In this document: positions 7,768 to 13,961 of the stretch, in pieces | Numbering within the stretch: the first letter of the stretch is position 1 | How the letters are laid out: every line of letters begins with the position of its first letter | IMG/VR virus record: IMGVR_UViG_3300006749_000051 | Span: 1-33,761 of that record | DNA: 33,761 bases | From: a virus | Direction: 5' to 3' (one strand) | The notes under the pieces: model-generated | Database searches by the model: none | What the model was told of the DNA's origin: nothing | What the model saw: only the letters and a program-made list of their open reading frames with translations | Translations under genes and position numbers: made by a program

Positions 7768-8562
7768 TTATAGGTGTGACTCAGATAATTCCCAGAGCAT
7801 TTTGTTTATTCTCAGATTCTCATCGATGGATGTTACCTTTCGGGATTTGTTGTAGATAATTTTATCCCCATCTTTTCTACTGGTATTTAATCCTCCATTG
7901 ATTAACTTCTCCTGTACCCTGTTAAAGACAGTCCATAGATCGTTTCCTTTGTCGGCTGACCTATTTACTTTTAAAAGTTGTTCAATGTCTACAGTACGAC
8001 CATCATTCCATCTTTTGTTTACGGCCTGTACACCAAACTTAACTCTTTCTTCAGGAGACATTTCAACAGACATCATTTCTTTTACTTTGTCAAACAAGCT
8101 GGGTATGTTGGATGTGATTTTGTCTACTGTTTCTATGATGTCAGTCTCCTGTAATCCCTTGTGAATGATTGTATGTTTGCCGAAGGTTTTGTCTGCTATT
8201 ACAAGCCCATTGGAACACACCAAACGAAAGAGTCCAATGTGAAATTTAAACGCTGACCGGCCATCGTGTGAATTAGTTACCACGATCTCCGGGCAAGTGT
8301 CGCTAGACATTTCTGTATTTGAAAACATTTTGTTTGGGTTTCGAAATCTCAGGATGTGTTTTTTGAACGGAGCTGTATGCTCATTTCCTTTTCTGTTTCG
8401 TACCTGGATTGCATGTGTAGGCATCCAGTTTCTTTTCTTTAAAATGTCTACCACAGATGCAGTTGATATGTGGTTGTAGACTTTTGATAAGTGTTCTGAC
8501 TGTTCATTAGTGAACACTGAAGGACATTCCTCCATGATTTGATTTGATTGTAAATAATCCAT
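7768..8562 (-). CDS. DUF932 (phage/plasmid-like TIGR03299) protein
   Basis: 264 aa. Recognisable DUF932 features: MPTHAIQVRNRKGNE, HILRFRNPN, the central CPEIVVTNSHDGRSAFKFH and GLFRLVCSNGLVIAD, with a helical, charged C-terminal third. The family is common in phages and plasmids; its biochemical role is not settled, though members are usually linked to early DNA metabolism. It follows the 53-aa gene by 1 bp, so it is part of the early leftward transcript. Confidence 0.85.
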   Translation of the reverse strand: MDYLQSNQIMEECPSVFTNEQSEHLSKVYNHISTASVVDILKKRNWMPTHAIQVRNRKGNEHTAPFKKHILRFRNPNKMFSNTEMSSDTCPEIVVTNSHDGRSAFKFHIGLFRLVCSNGLVIADKTFGKHTIIHKGLQETDIIETVDKITSNIPSLFDKVKEMMSVEMSPEERVKFGVQAVNKRWNDGRTVDIEQLLKVNRSADKGNDLWTVFNRVQEKLINGGLNTSRKDGDKIIYNKSRKVTSIDENLRINKMLWELSESHL

Positions 8563-8563
8563 T

Positions 8564-8725
8564 TTAATTGATTTGTGAGGATGTGTTTTCTTTTCCTCTG
8601 GTTTGTTTTCTTTGCACCCACTTTGAGTACATTTTACTTGCTATCGCTCTTCTTTGTGGTTTGAACGGATAGTCTCTCTTGATGATAGCCATAGCTATCC
8701 TTACAAAGTTTTCTCTCTCTGTCAT
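8564..8725 (-). CDS. small basic hypothetical protein (53 aa)
   Basis: A 53-residue Arg/Lys-rich protein beginning MTERENFVRIAMAIIKRDY. Its ATG overlaps the stop of the upstream gene (ATGA at 8725-8722), and the DUF932 start follows its stop after 1 bp. That tight packing is the main evidence that it is real. No family is recognised; the composition suggests a nucleic-acid-binding peptide. A GATAGC-N4-GCTATC inverted repeat lies within it. Confidence 0.65.
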   Translation of the reverse strand: MTERENFVRIAMAIIKRDYPFKPQRRAIASKMYSKWVQRKQTRGKENTSSQIN

Positions 8726-9006
8726 TGGTTTAATTTTAATTCAAGTTGAATAAGTATTTCTCTTTTGTTCTCCAGATTCTTACCATGCGAATCGCCATTC
8801 TCGTCATATGTCGGCTGAATGTTGCTAGGCATTAAGTAATTGTCTCTGGTTGTAGTGCGTGTAATCTCATCGTTAAAGCCATTGAAGGAGACATTACGCT
8901 CTCTGGTATGTCTCTGGACTTCAATGTCCGCACTATATTGATAGCCATGCACCCAAAAGAGTACATGGCCATCGTGTAATTCATCATCGTAGAAGATAGC
9001 TGTCAT
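8722..9006 (-). CDS. hypothetical early protein (94 aa)
   Basis: I do not recognise this protein. It is hydrophilic and Asp/His-rich at the N-terminus (MTAIFYDDELHDGHVLFWVHG), with many charged residues and a Leu/Ile-rich C-terminal helix. It is spaced 2 bp from the upstream 171-aa gene and overlaps the downstream 53-aa gene by 4 bp, so it is one link in a tightly packed early operon. Confidence 0.7.
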   Translation of the reverse strand: MTAIFYDDELHDGHVLFWVHGYQYSADIEVQRHTRERNVSFNGFNDEITRTTTRDNYLMPSNIQPTYDENGDSHGKNLENKREILIQLELKLNQ

Positions 9007-9008
9007 GA

Positions 9009-9524
9009 TTACTTTAGATTAATGGAGTAATGATTGTGGCCTATCTCCAGTACATCATCTTCAGACATATTGTATATGTCCCAATTGAATTCAGAGTCTT
9101 GCTTTGCAATCTCCTTTATCTTTGCAATGGCTTCGCTTCTGGAGTACTCAAATGTACCCTCAGCATGACCAGAGTCAATGTATGTCTCTGGTTCAATGCC
9201 TCTGTCTTTGCGCCACTTCGCAAACTCTTTGTCTGTCATCACTTCATATCCCAGCCACCCTTCAGCATTTTCAACACCCTTCATGTAGGCATCCAGCTCC
9301 GCTTGAGAATTAAAAGACTGATGATCTAATTCAGCATCATCCTCTGGAGACGATCCCCAGAGAATTTTGACATCAAAGGTTTCATCAACAGTTTCTGTGA
9401 CTGTCATCCCTTGTTTCTTGGCCTCTGCTTCCAGCATAGGTAAGCATTGGTTATACAATTCTTCGGTCTCAAATGTAGCGACCAATTCAGCATGTAAATA
9501 GCTTTCAAAATATACTCGTACCAT
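9009..9524 (-). CDS. hypothetical early protein (171 aa)
   Basis: Acidic, soluble protein with an N-terminal beta-alpha-beta-like stretch (MVRVYFESYLHAELVATFET), an acidic centre and a C-terminal DVLEIGHNHYSINL. No catalytic motif is evident. It lies 3 bp from the upstream DUF4241-like gene. Acidic early proteins of this size often act as inhibitors of host DNA-binding proteins, but nothing in the sequence proves that here. Confidence 0.72.
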   Translation of the reverse strand: MVRVYFESYLHAELVATFETEELYNQCLPMLEAEAKKQGMTVTETVDETFDVKILWGSSPEDDAELDHQSFNSQAELDAYMKGVENAEGWLGYEVMTDKEFAKWRKDRGIEPETYIDSGHAEGTFEYSRSEAIAKIKEIAKQDSEFNWDIYNMSEDDVLEIGHNHYSINLK

Positions 9525-9527
9525 ATC

Positions 9528-10073
9528 TTATAATTTAATTTTGATTTCACAAATGTCTCCATCAGCATCCCTTCGGCCTTTCACTTCGTATACGCCATCG
9601 CCATACTTCGTTCCAAAAACAACACCTAAACCGTATCCTAACTGAAATCTTTTGTTTAGATGCGTATGACATGCACCACCGAAATTAAAGTCTCCAATTT
9701 CATAATCTGATTCAAAAAATTCTTCCCATCCCTTTTCATTTCGCAATTCATTCATGCACTTACCATTAAACTCATCTAATGGTGTAGACCAAGTAATTGT
9801 CTTACCATCAATCTTATCGAAGCATCCTAACTTACGACCATCAGATATTCTTACAATACCTTTTCTAAAACTATAGTTGTTGTTAAATTCAACCGTCTTC
9901 AACATCTCTGAAGCCATTGTGTCGGCATCAATTTTACCCTCTTTAAAGTCTCGTAGTAACTTGTGGATGTCTAGCATTCCGCTAAAGTGTTTTGCGTAAC
10001 ATGGGTCAATTACCATCAATGCCCCAGAGTCTACTCCGCATTCGCCAATGCGCTCAAATTTTCGTGTGTTCAT
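9528..10073 (-). CDS. DUF4241-like hypothetical protein (181 aa)
   Basis: The N-terminal GVDSGALMVIDPCYAKHF and the C-terminal GLGVVFGTKYGDGVYEVKGRRDADGD resemble phage proteins of the DUF4241 type, which have a DPCY box and a G-D-G-Y-V strand. Function is unknown. The arrangement suggests a globular beta-rich fold. It is the first gene after the hairpin at 10103-10131 and leads into the 171-aa gene with 3 bp spacing. The family assignment is from memory and moderately certain. Confidence 0.7.
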   Translation of the reverse strand: MNTRKFERIGECGVDSGALMVIDPCYAKHFSGMLDIHKLLRDFKEGKIDADTMASEMLKTVEFNNNYSFRKGIVRISDGRKLGCFDKIDGKTITWSTPLDEFNGKCMNELRNEKGWEEFFESDYEIGDFNFGGACHTHLNKRFQLGYGLGVVFGTKYGDGVYEVKGRRDADGDICEIKIKL

Positions 10074-10102
10074 AATAAATTATATTAAAGTGTTATACCA
10101 CC

Positions 10103-10131
10103 AAAAGCCGACCACTATTTCAAGGTCAGCT
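10103..10131 (-). terminator. hairpin terminator in early region
   Basis: On the minus strand AGCTGACC (10131-10124) pairs with GGTCGGCT (10113-10106), with one T-G wobble, around a 10-nt loop, followed by TTTT. It lies about 80 bp past the stop of the 62-aa gene and just upstream of the DUF4241-like gene. Confidence 0.6.
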
Positions 10132-10212
10132 ATTGTGGGAATTATATAATTAGTTTAATTTCCGTTCACTAAAGTATACATTCTTTTTCTATTCGGCAAA
10201 TCTAGATCGTTG

Positions 10213-10401
10213 TTACCATTTTTTTGCTTGTGAATATGCTTTGTCAAAGTTTCTATCCATCCCTTCAGTTAGGGGTGCTTGAAACCTTCCTTGCATATAA
10301 TTTTCATTCGTCTTGTAAAAGTTTCCTTTTAGCTTCATAAGGATTTTTTTGTCCTTGATAAAGTATGTTGCGTTTTTGCTTTTATAAATTCCGTTCTGCA
10401 T
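10213..10401 (-). CDS. small basic hypothetical protein (62 aa)
   Basis: Starts MQNGIYKSKNATYFIKDKK and is Lys-rich with alternating beta-like residues; no family recognised. It begins 2 bp after the stop of the 45-aa gene, so the two are probably co-translated. Transcription likely ends at the hairpin 80 bp downstream. Confidence 0.6.
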   Translation of the reverse strand: MQNGIYKSKNATYFIKDKKILMKLKGNFYKTNENYMQGRFQAPLTEGMDRNFDKAYSQAKKW

Positions 10402-10403
10402 TT

Positions 10404-10541
10404 CTATTTTTTTATTATCATATTAACAAAAGGGTTACCATAATCTTGAATAAACTTTCTAATGGGGATGTATATAGCACAACCATTACCCAAAACTTCA
10501 ACAGTATTTTTATCTACACTTACTACTCTATATCTTTTCAT
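10404..10541 (-). CDS. very small hypothetical protein (45 aa)
   Basis: Begins MKRYRVVSVDKNTVEVLG and ends NMIIKK; a compact beta-strand pattern (RVVSV, NTVEVLG, CAIYIPI). The start lies 2 bp after the stop of the 119-aa gene and the stop lies 2 bp before the 62-aa gene. That position and spacing support it as a real gene. Function unknown. Confidence 0.6.
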   Translation of the reverse strand: MKRYRVVSVDKNTVEVLGNGCAIYIPIRKFIQDYGNPFVNMIIKK

Positions 10542-10543
10542 CT

Positions 10544-10903
10544 CTATTGGTTTTTATTGTATTTCTTTATAAATTTTACTACCGCTAAATATAGCATCTC
10601 TCTCGTTGTACTTCCATGCTCATTGCTTACAAAAATACGGTCGTAATTCTCATAGTATATTGTAACTTTGCTTGGATGTATGTTTACGCTATATACAAAC
10701 TCATCATCATCATCTAAAATGTTATTTATCTTCTCCACAACGGGCATCAACCAATCCCATGACTCGTGAAACTTTAACTCCATAATATCTCCATTGTCTA
10801 ATTGTAAATTAGACAGGTGTAGATTGGGTGGTATGGTAGTTAGGCTTTTAATATCCCACCTCATAAATTCTGCTATCATTTTATTGTTTTCTTGATTGCT
10901 CAT
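10544..10903 (-). CDS. hypothetical phage protein (119 aa)
   Basis: A soluble protein with the segment FHESWDWLMPVVEKI followed by an acidic DDDDEF and alternating beta strands (VNIHPSKVTIYYEN), ending in a basic helix. I recall similar small proteins in other Bacteroidetes phages, without known function. It sits 7 bp after the 49-aa gene in the early operon. Confidence 0.7.
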   Translation of the reverse strand: MSNQENNKMIAEFMRWDIKSLTTIPPNLHLSNLQLDNGDIMELKFHESWDWLMPVVEKINNILDDDDEFVYSVNIHPSKVTIYYENYDRIFVSNEHGSTTREMLYLAVVKFIKKYNKNQ

Positions 10904-10910
10904 TTTACTT

Positions 10911-11060
10911 TTAGTTTAATTGAGATAACTTTATCTCGTTAATAAATTTCTTTGCTTCTCCAGATGTTTTAAATGCATGTACTGAAATTGGTCTATGGAT
11001 GCTAATCACATGCACTATCCAGAGTAATCCATAATCTTGAAATAATTCAAATTCGCTCAT
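10911..11060 (-). CDS. very small hypothetical protein (49 aa)
   Basis: Starts MSEFELFQDYGLLWIVHVIS and ends in a helical SGEAKKFINEIKLSQLN. The form (short strand pair then helix) resembles small phage proteins of unknown role. It follows the hairpin at 11104-11135, so it may be read from a separate start or by read-through. Confidence 0.55.
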   Translation of the reverse strand: MSEFELFQDYGLLWIVHVISIHRPISVHAFKTSGEAKKFINEIKLSQLN

Positions 11061-11103
11061 AATAATTAATTAAAGTTATGCAAAGCAATATGCCTTGCAC
11101 CCG

Positions 11104-11135
11104 AAAACCCCAAGCGTAATTAAACTACTTGGGGT
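11104..11135 (-). terminator. hairpin terminator
   Basis: On the minus strand ACCCCAAG (11135-11128) pairs perfectly with CTTGGGGT (11114-11107) around a 13-nt loop and is followed by TTTT. It lies shortly after the possible 31-aa membrane peptide. Confidence 0.6.
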
Positions 11136-11155
11136 GTTGTAATTGGATGTGAATC

Positions 11156-11251
11156 CTACATCAGATAGTTAACGATAATGTATCCAGATGCACCACATAA
11201 AATCCCACATGATGATGACAATAATACCAGTCTTGAAATCTTAATTCTCAC
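11156..11251 (-). CDS. possible small membrane peptide (31 aa, GTG start)
   Basis: A short frame starting at GTG 11251 gives a peptide with a basic start (MRIKISRL) and a hydrophobic stretch containing LVLLSSSCGILCGASGY. It lies 10 bp after the stop of the 133-aa gene and ends just before a terminator. It would be a single-span membrane or lipoprotein-like peptide. The small size and GTG start make this tentative. Confidence 0.33.
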   Translation of the reverse strand: MRIKISRLVLLSSSCGILCGASGYIIVNYLM

Positions 11252-11261
11252 GATCTAAAAT

Positions 11262-11663
11262 TTATGATATGATTATTATACCTTCACTTTCCTCTGTTAT
11301 AAAATACCAGTTTAGGTCAGAGTATTCATGGTCATTTAATCCTTTAACTAGGCATCTTAACAATGATTCGTAATCATGTGATTCTTTATAACCGAATGCT
11401 AGTTTTTTAACTTCCTCATAACTTGTATGAAATTTGTCGAAATCAGATTCATTTGAATCAATTACATACATGCGATATGTTTCCTTGTTTAACTTGGTTA
11501 GAACGGTATTGAATCTGGTAATGCTTTTCAGAGATAATAAATCCATCAGAGGGCGATAGGATTCGTTCCAATTAGATTCTAATTCATCTCTTAAAGCAAT
11601 AAATTCATGCTTGGTCATCTCGCTGATTTTTGCTCTCAGCTCTGCTTCTGTTGGAATGTTCAT
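11262..11663 (-). CDS. hypothetical early protein (133 aa)
   Basis: A soluble, mostly helical acidic protein beginning MNIPTEAELRAKISEMTKHE, with no recognised family. The leader directly before its ATG contains two CCAGA words (ACCAGATAAAACCAGAG), a word that recurs near early gene starts and in the central non-coding block. Confidence 0.7.
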   Translation of the reverse strand: MNIPTEAELRAKISEMTKHEFIALRDELESNWNESYRPLMDLLSLKSITRFNTVLTKLNKETYRMYVIDSNESDFDKFHTSYEEVKKLAFGYKESHDYESLLRCLVKGLNDHEYSDLNWYFITEESEGIIIIS

Positions 11664-11673
11664 GTCTCTGGTT

Positions 11674-11850
11674 TTATCTGGTTATAAATAATAATTGTTC
11701 TTGTCTCTTAGCATATCTTCCAGATGGTGGTCTGGATGCTAACATTCTGCGCTTTGCTTCCTTCAAAATACGCAGGTGCTGAATGGATTTTGGCCCATCG
11801 TAATCGAATGCTTTTGTTCTTAATCTGTTAACTAGTTTTTGGTAATTCAT
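11674..11850 (-). CDS. small basic hypothetical protein (58 aa)
   Basis: Begins MNYQKLVNRLRTKAFDYDG and ends SGRYAKRQEQLLFITR; Arg/Lys-rich, likely helical. It was identified as an open frame directly downstream of the first copy of the 63-nt RNA element, whose end lies 15 bp before this ATG. The 133-aa gene starts 10 bp beyond its stop. Function unknown. Confidence 0.6.
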   Translation of the reverse strand: MNYQKLVNRLRTKAFDYDGPKSIQHLRILKEAKRRMLASRPPSGRYAKRQEQLLFITR

Positions 11851-11864
11851 AACGTTTTATTTTT

Positions 11865-11927
11865 GGTTAAGACATCCCCGATTCACATCGGTAATGTTTC
11901 GGATAATGAATCCATCTTCAGTTAACC
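11865..11927 (-). ncRNA. structured RNA leader element, copy 1
   Basis: Read on the minus strand, the 63-nt element is closed by GGTTAA/TTAACC. Inside are two hairpins: GGAT-TCATT-ATCC, and a longer one with ACAT/ATGT at the base and CCGAT-GTGA-ATCGG at the tip, where GTGA is a GNRA tetraloop. It begins at the stop codon of the upstream gene and ends 14 bp before the next ATG. Copy 2 at 12247-12309 differs at six positions, four of which keep base pairing. There is no T-tract, so it is not a simple terminator; a cis-regulatory leader is inferred. Confidence 0.65.
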
Positions 11928-12232
11928 TATATAAACCAATCGTCTGGAATCTCCATGTCTGATGGTGCAAGATATAATCCTTCGTTTTCTAATACCTTGT
12001 AAATCTTACCATCCAAAATAAATTCCTCTGTGCATAATCCTTCTGCCCAGATATCAAAATAATGCTCGTCTTTATATGGATTTCCATCTATTAATGATTC
12101 ATAACTAACGATGTTTGTCTGTCTTACCAGATGTGGTAAATACATCTTTGCAAATATCACATAGGAATATACACCATGATGTGAATCTACAACATGCAAT
12201 AATTCGTCTTGATTAAATTTTCTGATTGTCAT
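11927..12232 (-). CDS. hypothetical phage protein (101 aa)
   Basis: Contains DSHHGVYSYVIFAKMYLPHL and an acidic C-terminus ending PDDWFI; I recall similar short proteins in other phages, with no known function. It lies between the two copies of the RNA element: copy 2 forms its leader and its stop overlaps the start of copy 1. Confidence 0.7.
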   Translation of the reverse strand: MTIRKFNQDELLHVVDSHHGVYSYVIFAKMYLPHLVRQTNIVSYESLIDGNPYKDEHYFDIWAEGLCTEEFILDGKIYKVLENEGLYLAPSDMEIPDDWFI

Positions 12233-12246
12233 AACATTTTATTTTT

Positions 12247-12309
12247 GGTTAAGATACCCACGATTCACATCGGTAGTATTTCGGATATTGAATCCATCTT
12301 CAGTTAACC
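12247..12309 (-). ncRNA. structured RNA leader element, copy 2
   Basis: Same 63-nt plan as copy 1: GGTTAA/TTAACC closing stem, GGAT-TCAAT-ATCC hairpin, and a GTGA-capped hairpin whose basal stem is ATAC/GTAT instead of ACAT/ATGT. The basal stem therefore shows two compensatory pair changes. One pair in the upper stem is lost (ATCGT for ATCGG). It starts on the stop codon of the 56-aa gene and ends 14 bp before the ATG of the 101-aa gene, and the match continues through AAAAATAAAA to the ATG. Confidence 0.65.
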
Positions 12310-12474
12310 TTCCTTGATTTTACTTGTTAGTTTTTGAAATTCATCCCATTCCGCAGTGTTTTCAATTTCAACGAATGGATTATTACCGATTAACTTTTTG
12401 TGCAATTTAAGGTATCTTAAACCTTCTTTTTGCGTTATTTTATTCTCTCTAATTGCTTTAAGTATTCTGTTCAT
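12304..12474 (-). CDS. small basic hypothetical protein (56 aa)
   Basis: Begins MNRILKAIRENKITQKEGL; helical and Lys-rich with an acidic patch near the end. A longer reading from 12534 is open, but it overlaps the upstream gene by 49 bp; the ATG at 12474, 11 bp after that gene's stop, is the natural start. The 'RENKITQKEGLRYLK' pattern resembles a small helix-turn-helix-like unit, not enough for a call. Confidence 0.6.
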   Translation of the reverse strand: MNRILKAIRENKITQKEGLRYLKLHKKLIGNNPFVEIENTAEWDEFQKLTSKIKEG

Positions 12475-12485
12475 TTCTCTGTGGT

Positions 12486-12869
12486 TTATTTTGATATTGT
12501 TTCTATTTCTGTACCATCTTCTAGGTAATACCAATCGTCTTCGATTTCATCCCATTCAGTATAGTATACATAATCTGCATAGTAACCTATGGTAAGCAAA
12601 TCATCATCGCTATCCTCATTCTTATCTGCTCGTTGAATTGCAGATTCTAGTTTTGTGAAATCGTCATCGTCTTGGACGTTATCTAATTCATCTAATTCAC
12701 ATCCAATATTTCGAATGGCTTCCAGAATATGTTCGCGGTCTTTTCTGCATTCTGCATGGGTTAATTCTAGAGTAGATGTGTAATGTATACCATCTCCCCA
12801 AACCCATCCTTCATTCATCCCCTTTCCAGAGACGGTACACTTTCGTGCGTATTTCATTGGTTCTTTCAT
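12486..12869 (-). CDS. acidic hypothetical phage protein (127 aa)
   Basis: The N-terminal ARKCTVSGKGMNEGWVWGDG resembles a small family seen in other Bacteroidetes phages (a C-x-V-S/T-G-x-G-MNEG box). The C-terminal half is strongly acidic (QDDDDF, NEDSDDDLL, EWDEIEDDWYYLEDG). Such acidic proteins can mimic DNA, which is a speculation here. It follows the terminator at 12892-12918. Confidence 0.75.
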   Translation of the reverse strand: MKEPMKYARKCTVSGKGMNEGWVWGDGIHYTSTLELTHAECRKDREHILEAIRNIGCELDELDNVQDDDDFTKLESAIQRADKNEDSDDDLLTIGYYADYVYYTEWDEIEDDWYYLEDGTEIETISK

Positions 12870-12885
12870 AATATGTGTTTTTTTT

Positions 12886-12941
12886 AACCAGAAAAACCCG
12901 CATTTATTTCAGTGCGGGCCTCTGGAGAAAATTATCTGGTT
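12886..12941 (-). repeat. nested inverted repeats enclosing the early terminator
   Basis: On the minus strand AACCAGA (12941-12935) and TCTGGTT (12892-12886) are perfect complements flanking the terminator hairpin. A second CCAGA (12923-12919) can compete for the same TCTGG. These alternative pairings resemble an attenuator, though no leader peptide or sensor is evident. Confidence 0.45.
12892..12918 (-). terminator. strong hairpin terminator after the first early gene
   Basis: On the minus strand CCCGCA (12918-12913) pairs with TGCGGG (12902-12897) around a 10-nt loop, followed by TTTTT. It lies 22 bp past the stop of the 97-aa gene, so part of the transcription from the strong early promoter should end here. 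Confidence 0.75.
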
Positions 12942-13234
12942 TAACAAAATATATAATGCAATTCCTCGTATCCTTTCAAAAGTTTACGACATGCTTTTAC
13001 TTGATTGTTTAGGTGTTCTAATTCGATTTCATTATAACCTTCTGCGATATATCCCTGTATATCATAGTACATTCCATCGTACAAATTCTTATTGTGTTTT
13101 AACAATGAATCTGCTAAACAATTATACTCACTTAATAGGTCATTAAATTTTTTCTTTTTTAACCATTCTTTACGCTTGTTAATGGCTTCTTTGCATAGGT
13201 CTATGCTCCATGTTGTTTCTGGTTCGTGTTTCAT
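12941..13234 (-). CDS. first early protein, hypothetical (97 aa)
   Basis: Starts MKHEPETTWSIDLCKEAINK; a mainly helical, charged protein (KRKEWLKKKKF) with no recognised family. A much longer reading frame extends upstream to 13588, but it would run through the promoter at 13272-13302. The ATG at 13234 lies 38 bp downstream of the -7 box and is the natural start. Being first after the strongest promoter on this strand, it is likely an immediate-early product. Confidence 0.7.
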   Translation of the reverse strand: MKHEPETTWSIDLCKEAINKRKEWLKKKKFNDLLSEYNCLADSLLKHNKNLYDGMYYDIQGYIAEGYNEIELEHLNNQVKACRKLLKGYEELHYIFC

Positions 13235-13271
13235 GTTACTGGTTTTTTTTGTTTTTCGTTCATATCTGGTA

Positions 13272-13302
13272 CAAATATAGTATAATTCTGGATATAAACA
13301 AA
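13272..13302 (-). promoter_or_regulatory. strong Bacteroidetes-type early promoter (leftward)
   Basis: On the minus strand a -33 box TTTG (13302-13299) is followed after exactly 19 bp by a -7 box TATATTTG (13279-13272), matching the Bacteroidetes consensus TTTG-N19-TAnnTTTG. It lies 38 bp upstream of the first leftward gene. An ACCAGAT word (13270-13264, minus) falls at the expected start site. Confidence 0.75.
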
Positions 13303-13514
13303 CATATACTCTCCAGTATAATTCATACACCAGCATAAAATCATGCGCAAAGCCAGTAATAACCAGCGTTGTAGAATCAAATGAAATAATTTCAAATTGT
13401 ACCATAATTGTTAAAGGTGTCCAGAGGACTCTGCTGGGGTTACCAGATGTCTCTGCATCTGCGCTGGAAGGGAAACCTTCCCCTAGAAACCATACATCTA
13501 CGGGGTGCATGTGT

Positions 13515-13554
13515 ACCAGATGTTCTCCAGTATAACCAGATGTTCTCCAGATGC
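13515..13554. repeat. 20-bp tandem repeat
   Basis: ACCAGATGTTCTCCAGTATA is followed directly by ACCAGATGTTCTCCAGATGC; the first 16 bases of each unit are identical. Related TCTCCAGTATAA also occurs near 13310. Possible protein-binding iterons. Confidence 0.7.
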
Positions 13555-13556
13555 GA

Positions 13557-13600
13557 AATTCTACCCGGAAATTGCAAATTCTGAACACAATTCTACCCGG
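13557..13600. repeat. 12-bp direct repeat, 32-bp period
   Basis: AATTCTACCCGG occurs at 13557-13568 and again, unchanged, at 13589-13600. Confidence 0.65.
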
Positions 13601-13616
13601 GACAAATCATCTGTAA

Positions 13617-13657
13617 TAGGGATCGCGGACAGCTGTCGAATTTTAGGGATCGCAGAC
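13617..13657. repeat. 14-bp direct repeat, 27-bp period
   Basis: TAGGGATCGCGGAC (13617-13630) and TAGGGATCGCAGAC (13644-13657) differ by one base. Confidence 0.65.
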
Positions 13658-13724
13658 CGATGCCTGAAGAATCGCGTATGTCAATAGGGACGGGGTATGC
13701 GGGAGGGCAGGGCCATGTGGGGAA

Positions 13725-13763
13725 GAGGGCCAGCAGAGGGGAAGCAGAGGGCCAGCAGAGGGG
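13725..13763. repeat. 17-bp G-rich tandem repeat, 22-bp period
   Basis: GAGGGCCAGCAGAGGGG occurs at 13725-13741 and 13747-13763. Its GGG runs, with others upstream (GGGACGGGG, GGGAGGG), could form a G-quadruplex on the plus strand. Confidence 0.7.
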
Positions 13764-13949
13764 CAGAGCATCCAGAGAGCAGTGAGCAGTATACTATCCG
13801 TTACGCGCCATAGAAAAAACGGCAAAAAATCCGATGTGCGCCACCGAAAACATCACCCCCCCATCGAGCGCAAAGCCACTTCCCGAGCGCGGCCCGCGCG
13901 CGTACAACCTATAATAACCCAATCACTCATAGCATCTAAAAAAAATTTT

Positions 13950-13957
13950 TAACTTTG
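13950..13957 (+). promoter_or_regulatory. -7 box TAACTTTG (rightward)
   Basis: A full match to TAnnTTTG that ends 4 bp before the ATG of the 53-aa gene. No clear TTTG lies 19 bp upstream. If used, the transcript would start at or next to the ATG, so it would be leaderless. Confidence 0.5.
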
Positions 13958-13961
13958 TATT

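Larger units (their letters stand above)
13303..13949. other. non-coding, repeat-rich divergence region
   Basis: About 650 bp between the leftward early genes and the rightward genes hold no convincing coding frame. The left part is AT-balanced with CCAGA words and a GGAAGG-GAAA-CCTTCC hairpin (13466-13481). The middle (about 13683-13790) is strikingly G-rich on the plus strand: of 13711-13770, 30 bases are G and 2 are T. The right part contains GC-only runs (CGCGGCCCGCGCGCG near 13900). Four separate pairs of short direct repeats lie inside. Candidates are a replication origin, a packaging site or a structured RNA. Confidence 0.6.

Noticed and set aside
8684-8699. GATAGC-N4-GCTATC inverted repeat
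   Set aside because: It is inside a coding frame, and with no T-tract it has no clear function.
10197-10204. Minus-strand TAGATTTG -7 box
   Set aside because: Matches TAnnTTTG but has no -33 box, and a terminator lies between it and the next gene.
12475-12534. Longer N-terminus for the 56-aa protein
   Set aside because: It overlaps the upstream gene by 49 bp; the ATG at 12474 follows that gene's stop closely.
13235-13588. N-terminal extension of the 97-aa early protein in the same frame
   Set aside because: It would pass through a strong promoter and repeats; the ATG at 13234 fits the promoter better.
13643-13825. 60-aa minus-strand frame in the G-rich block
   Set aside because: It reads through the repeat block and is composed of Pro/Leu/Cys-type low-complexity; probably a by-product of the composition.
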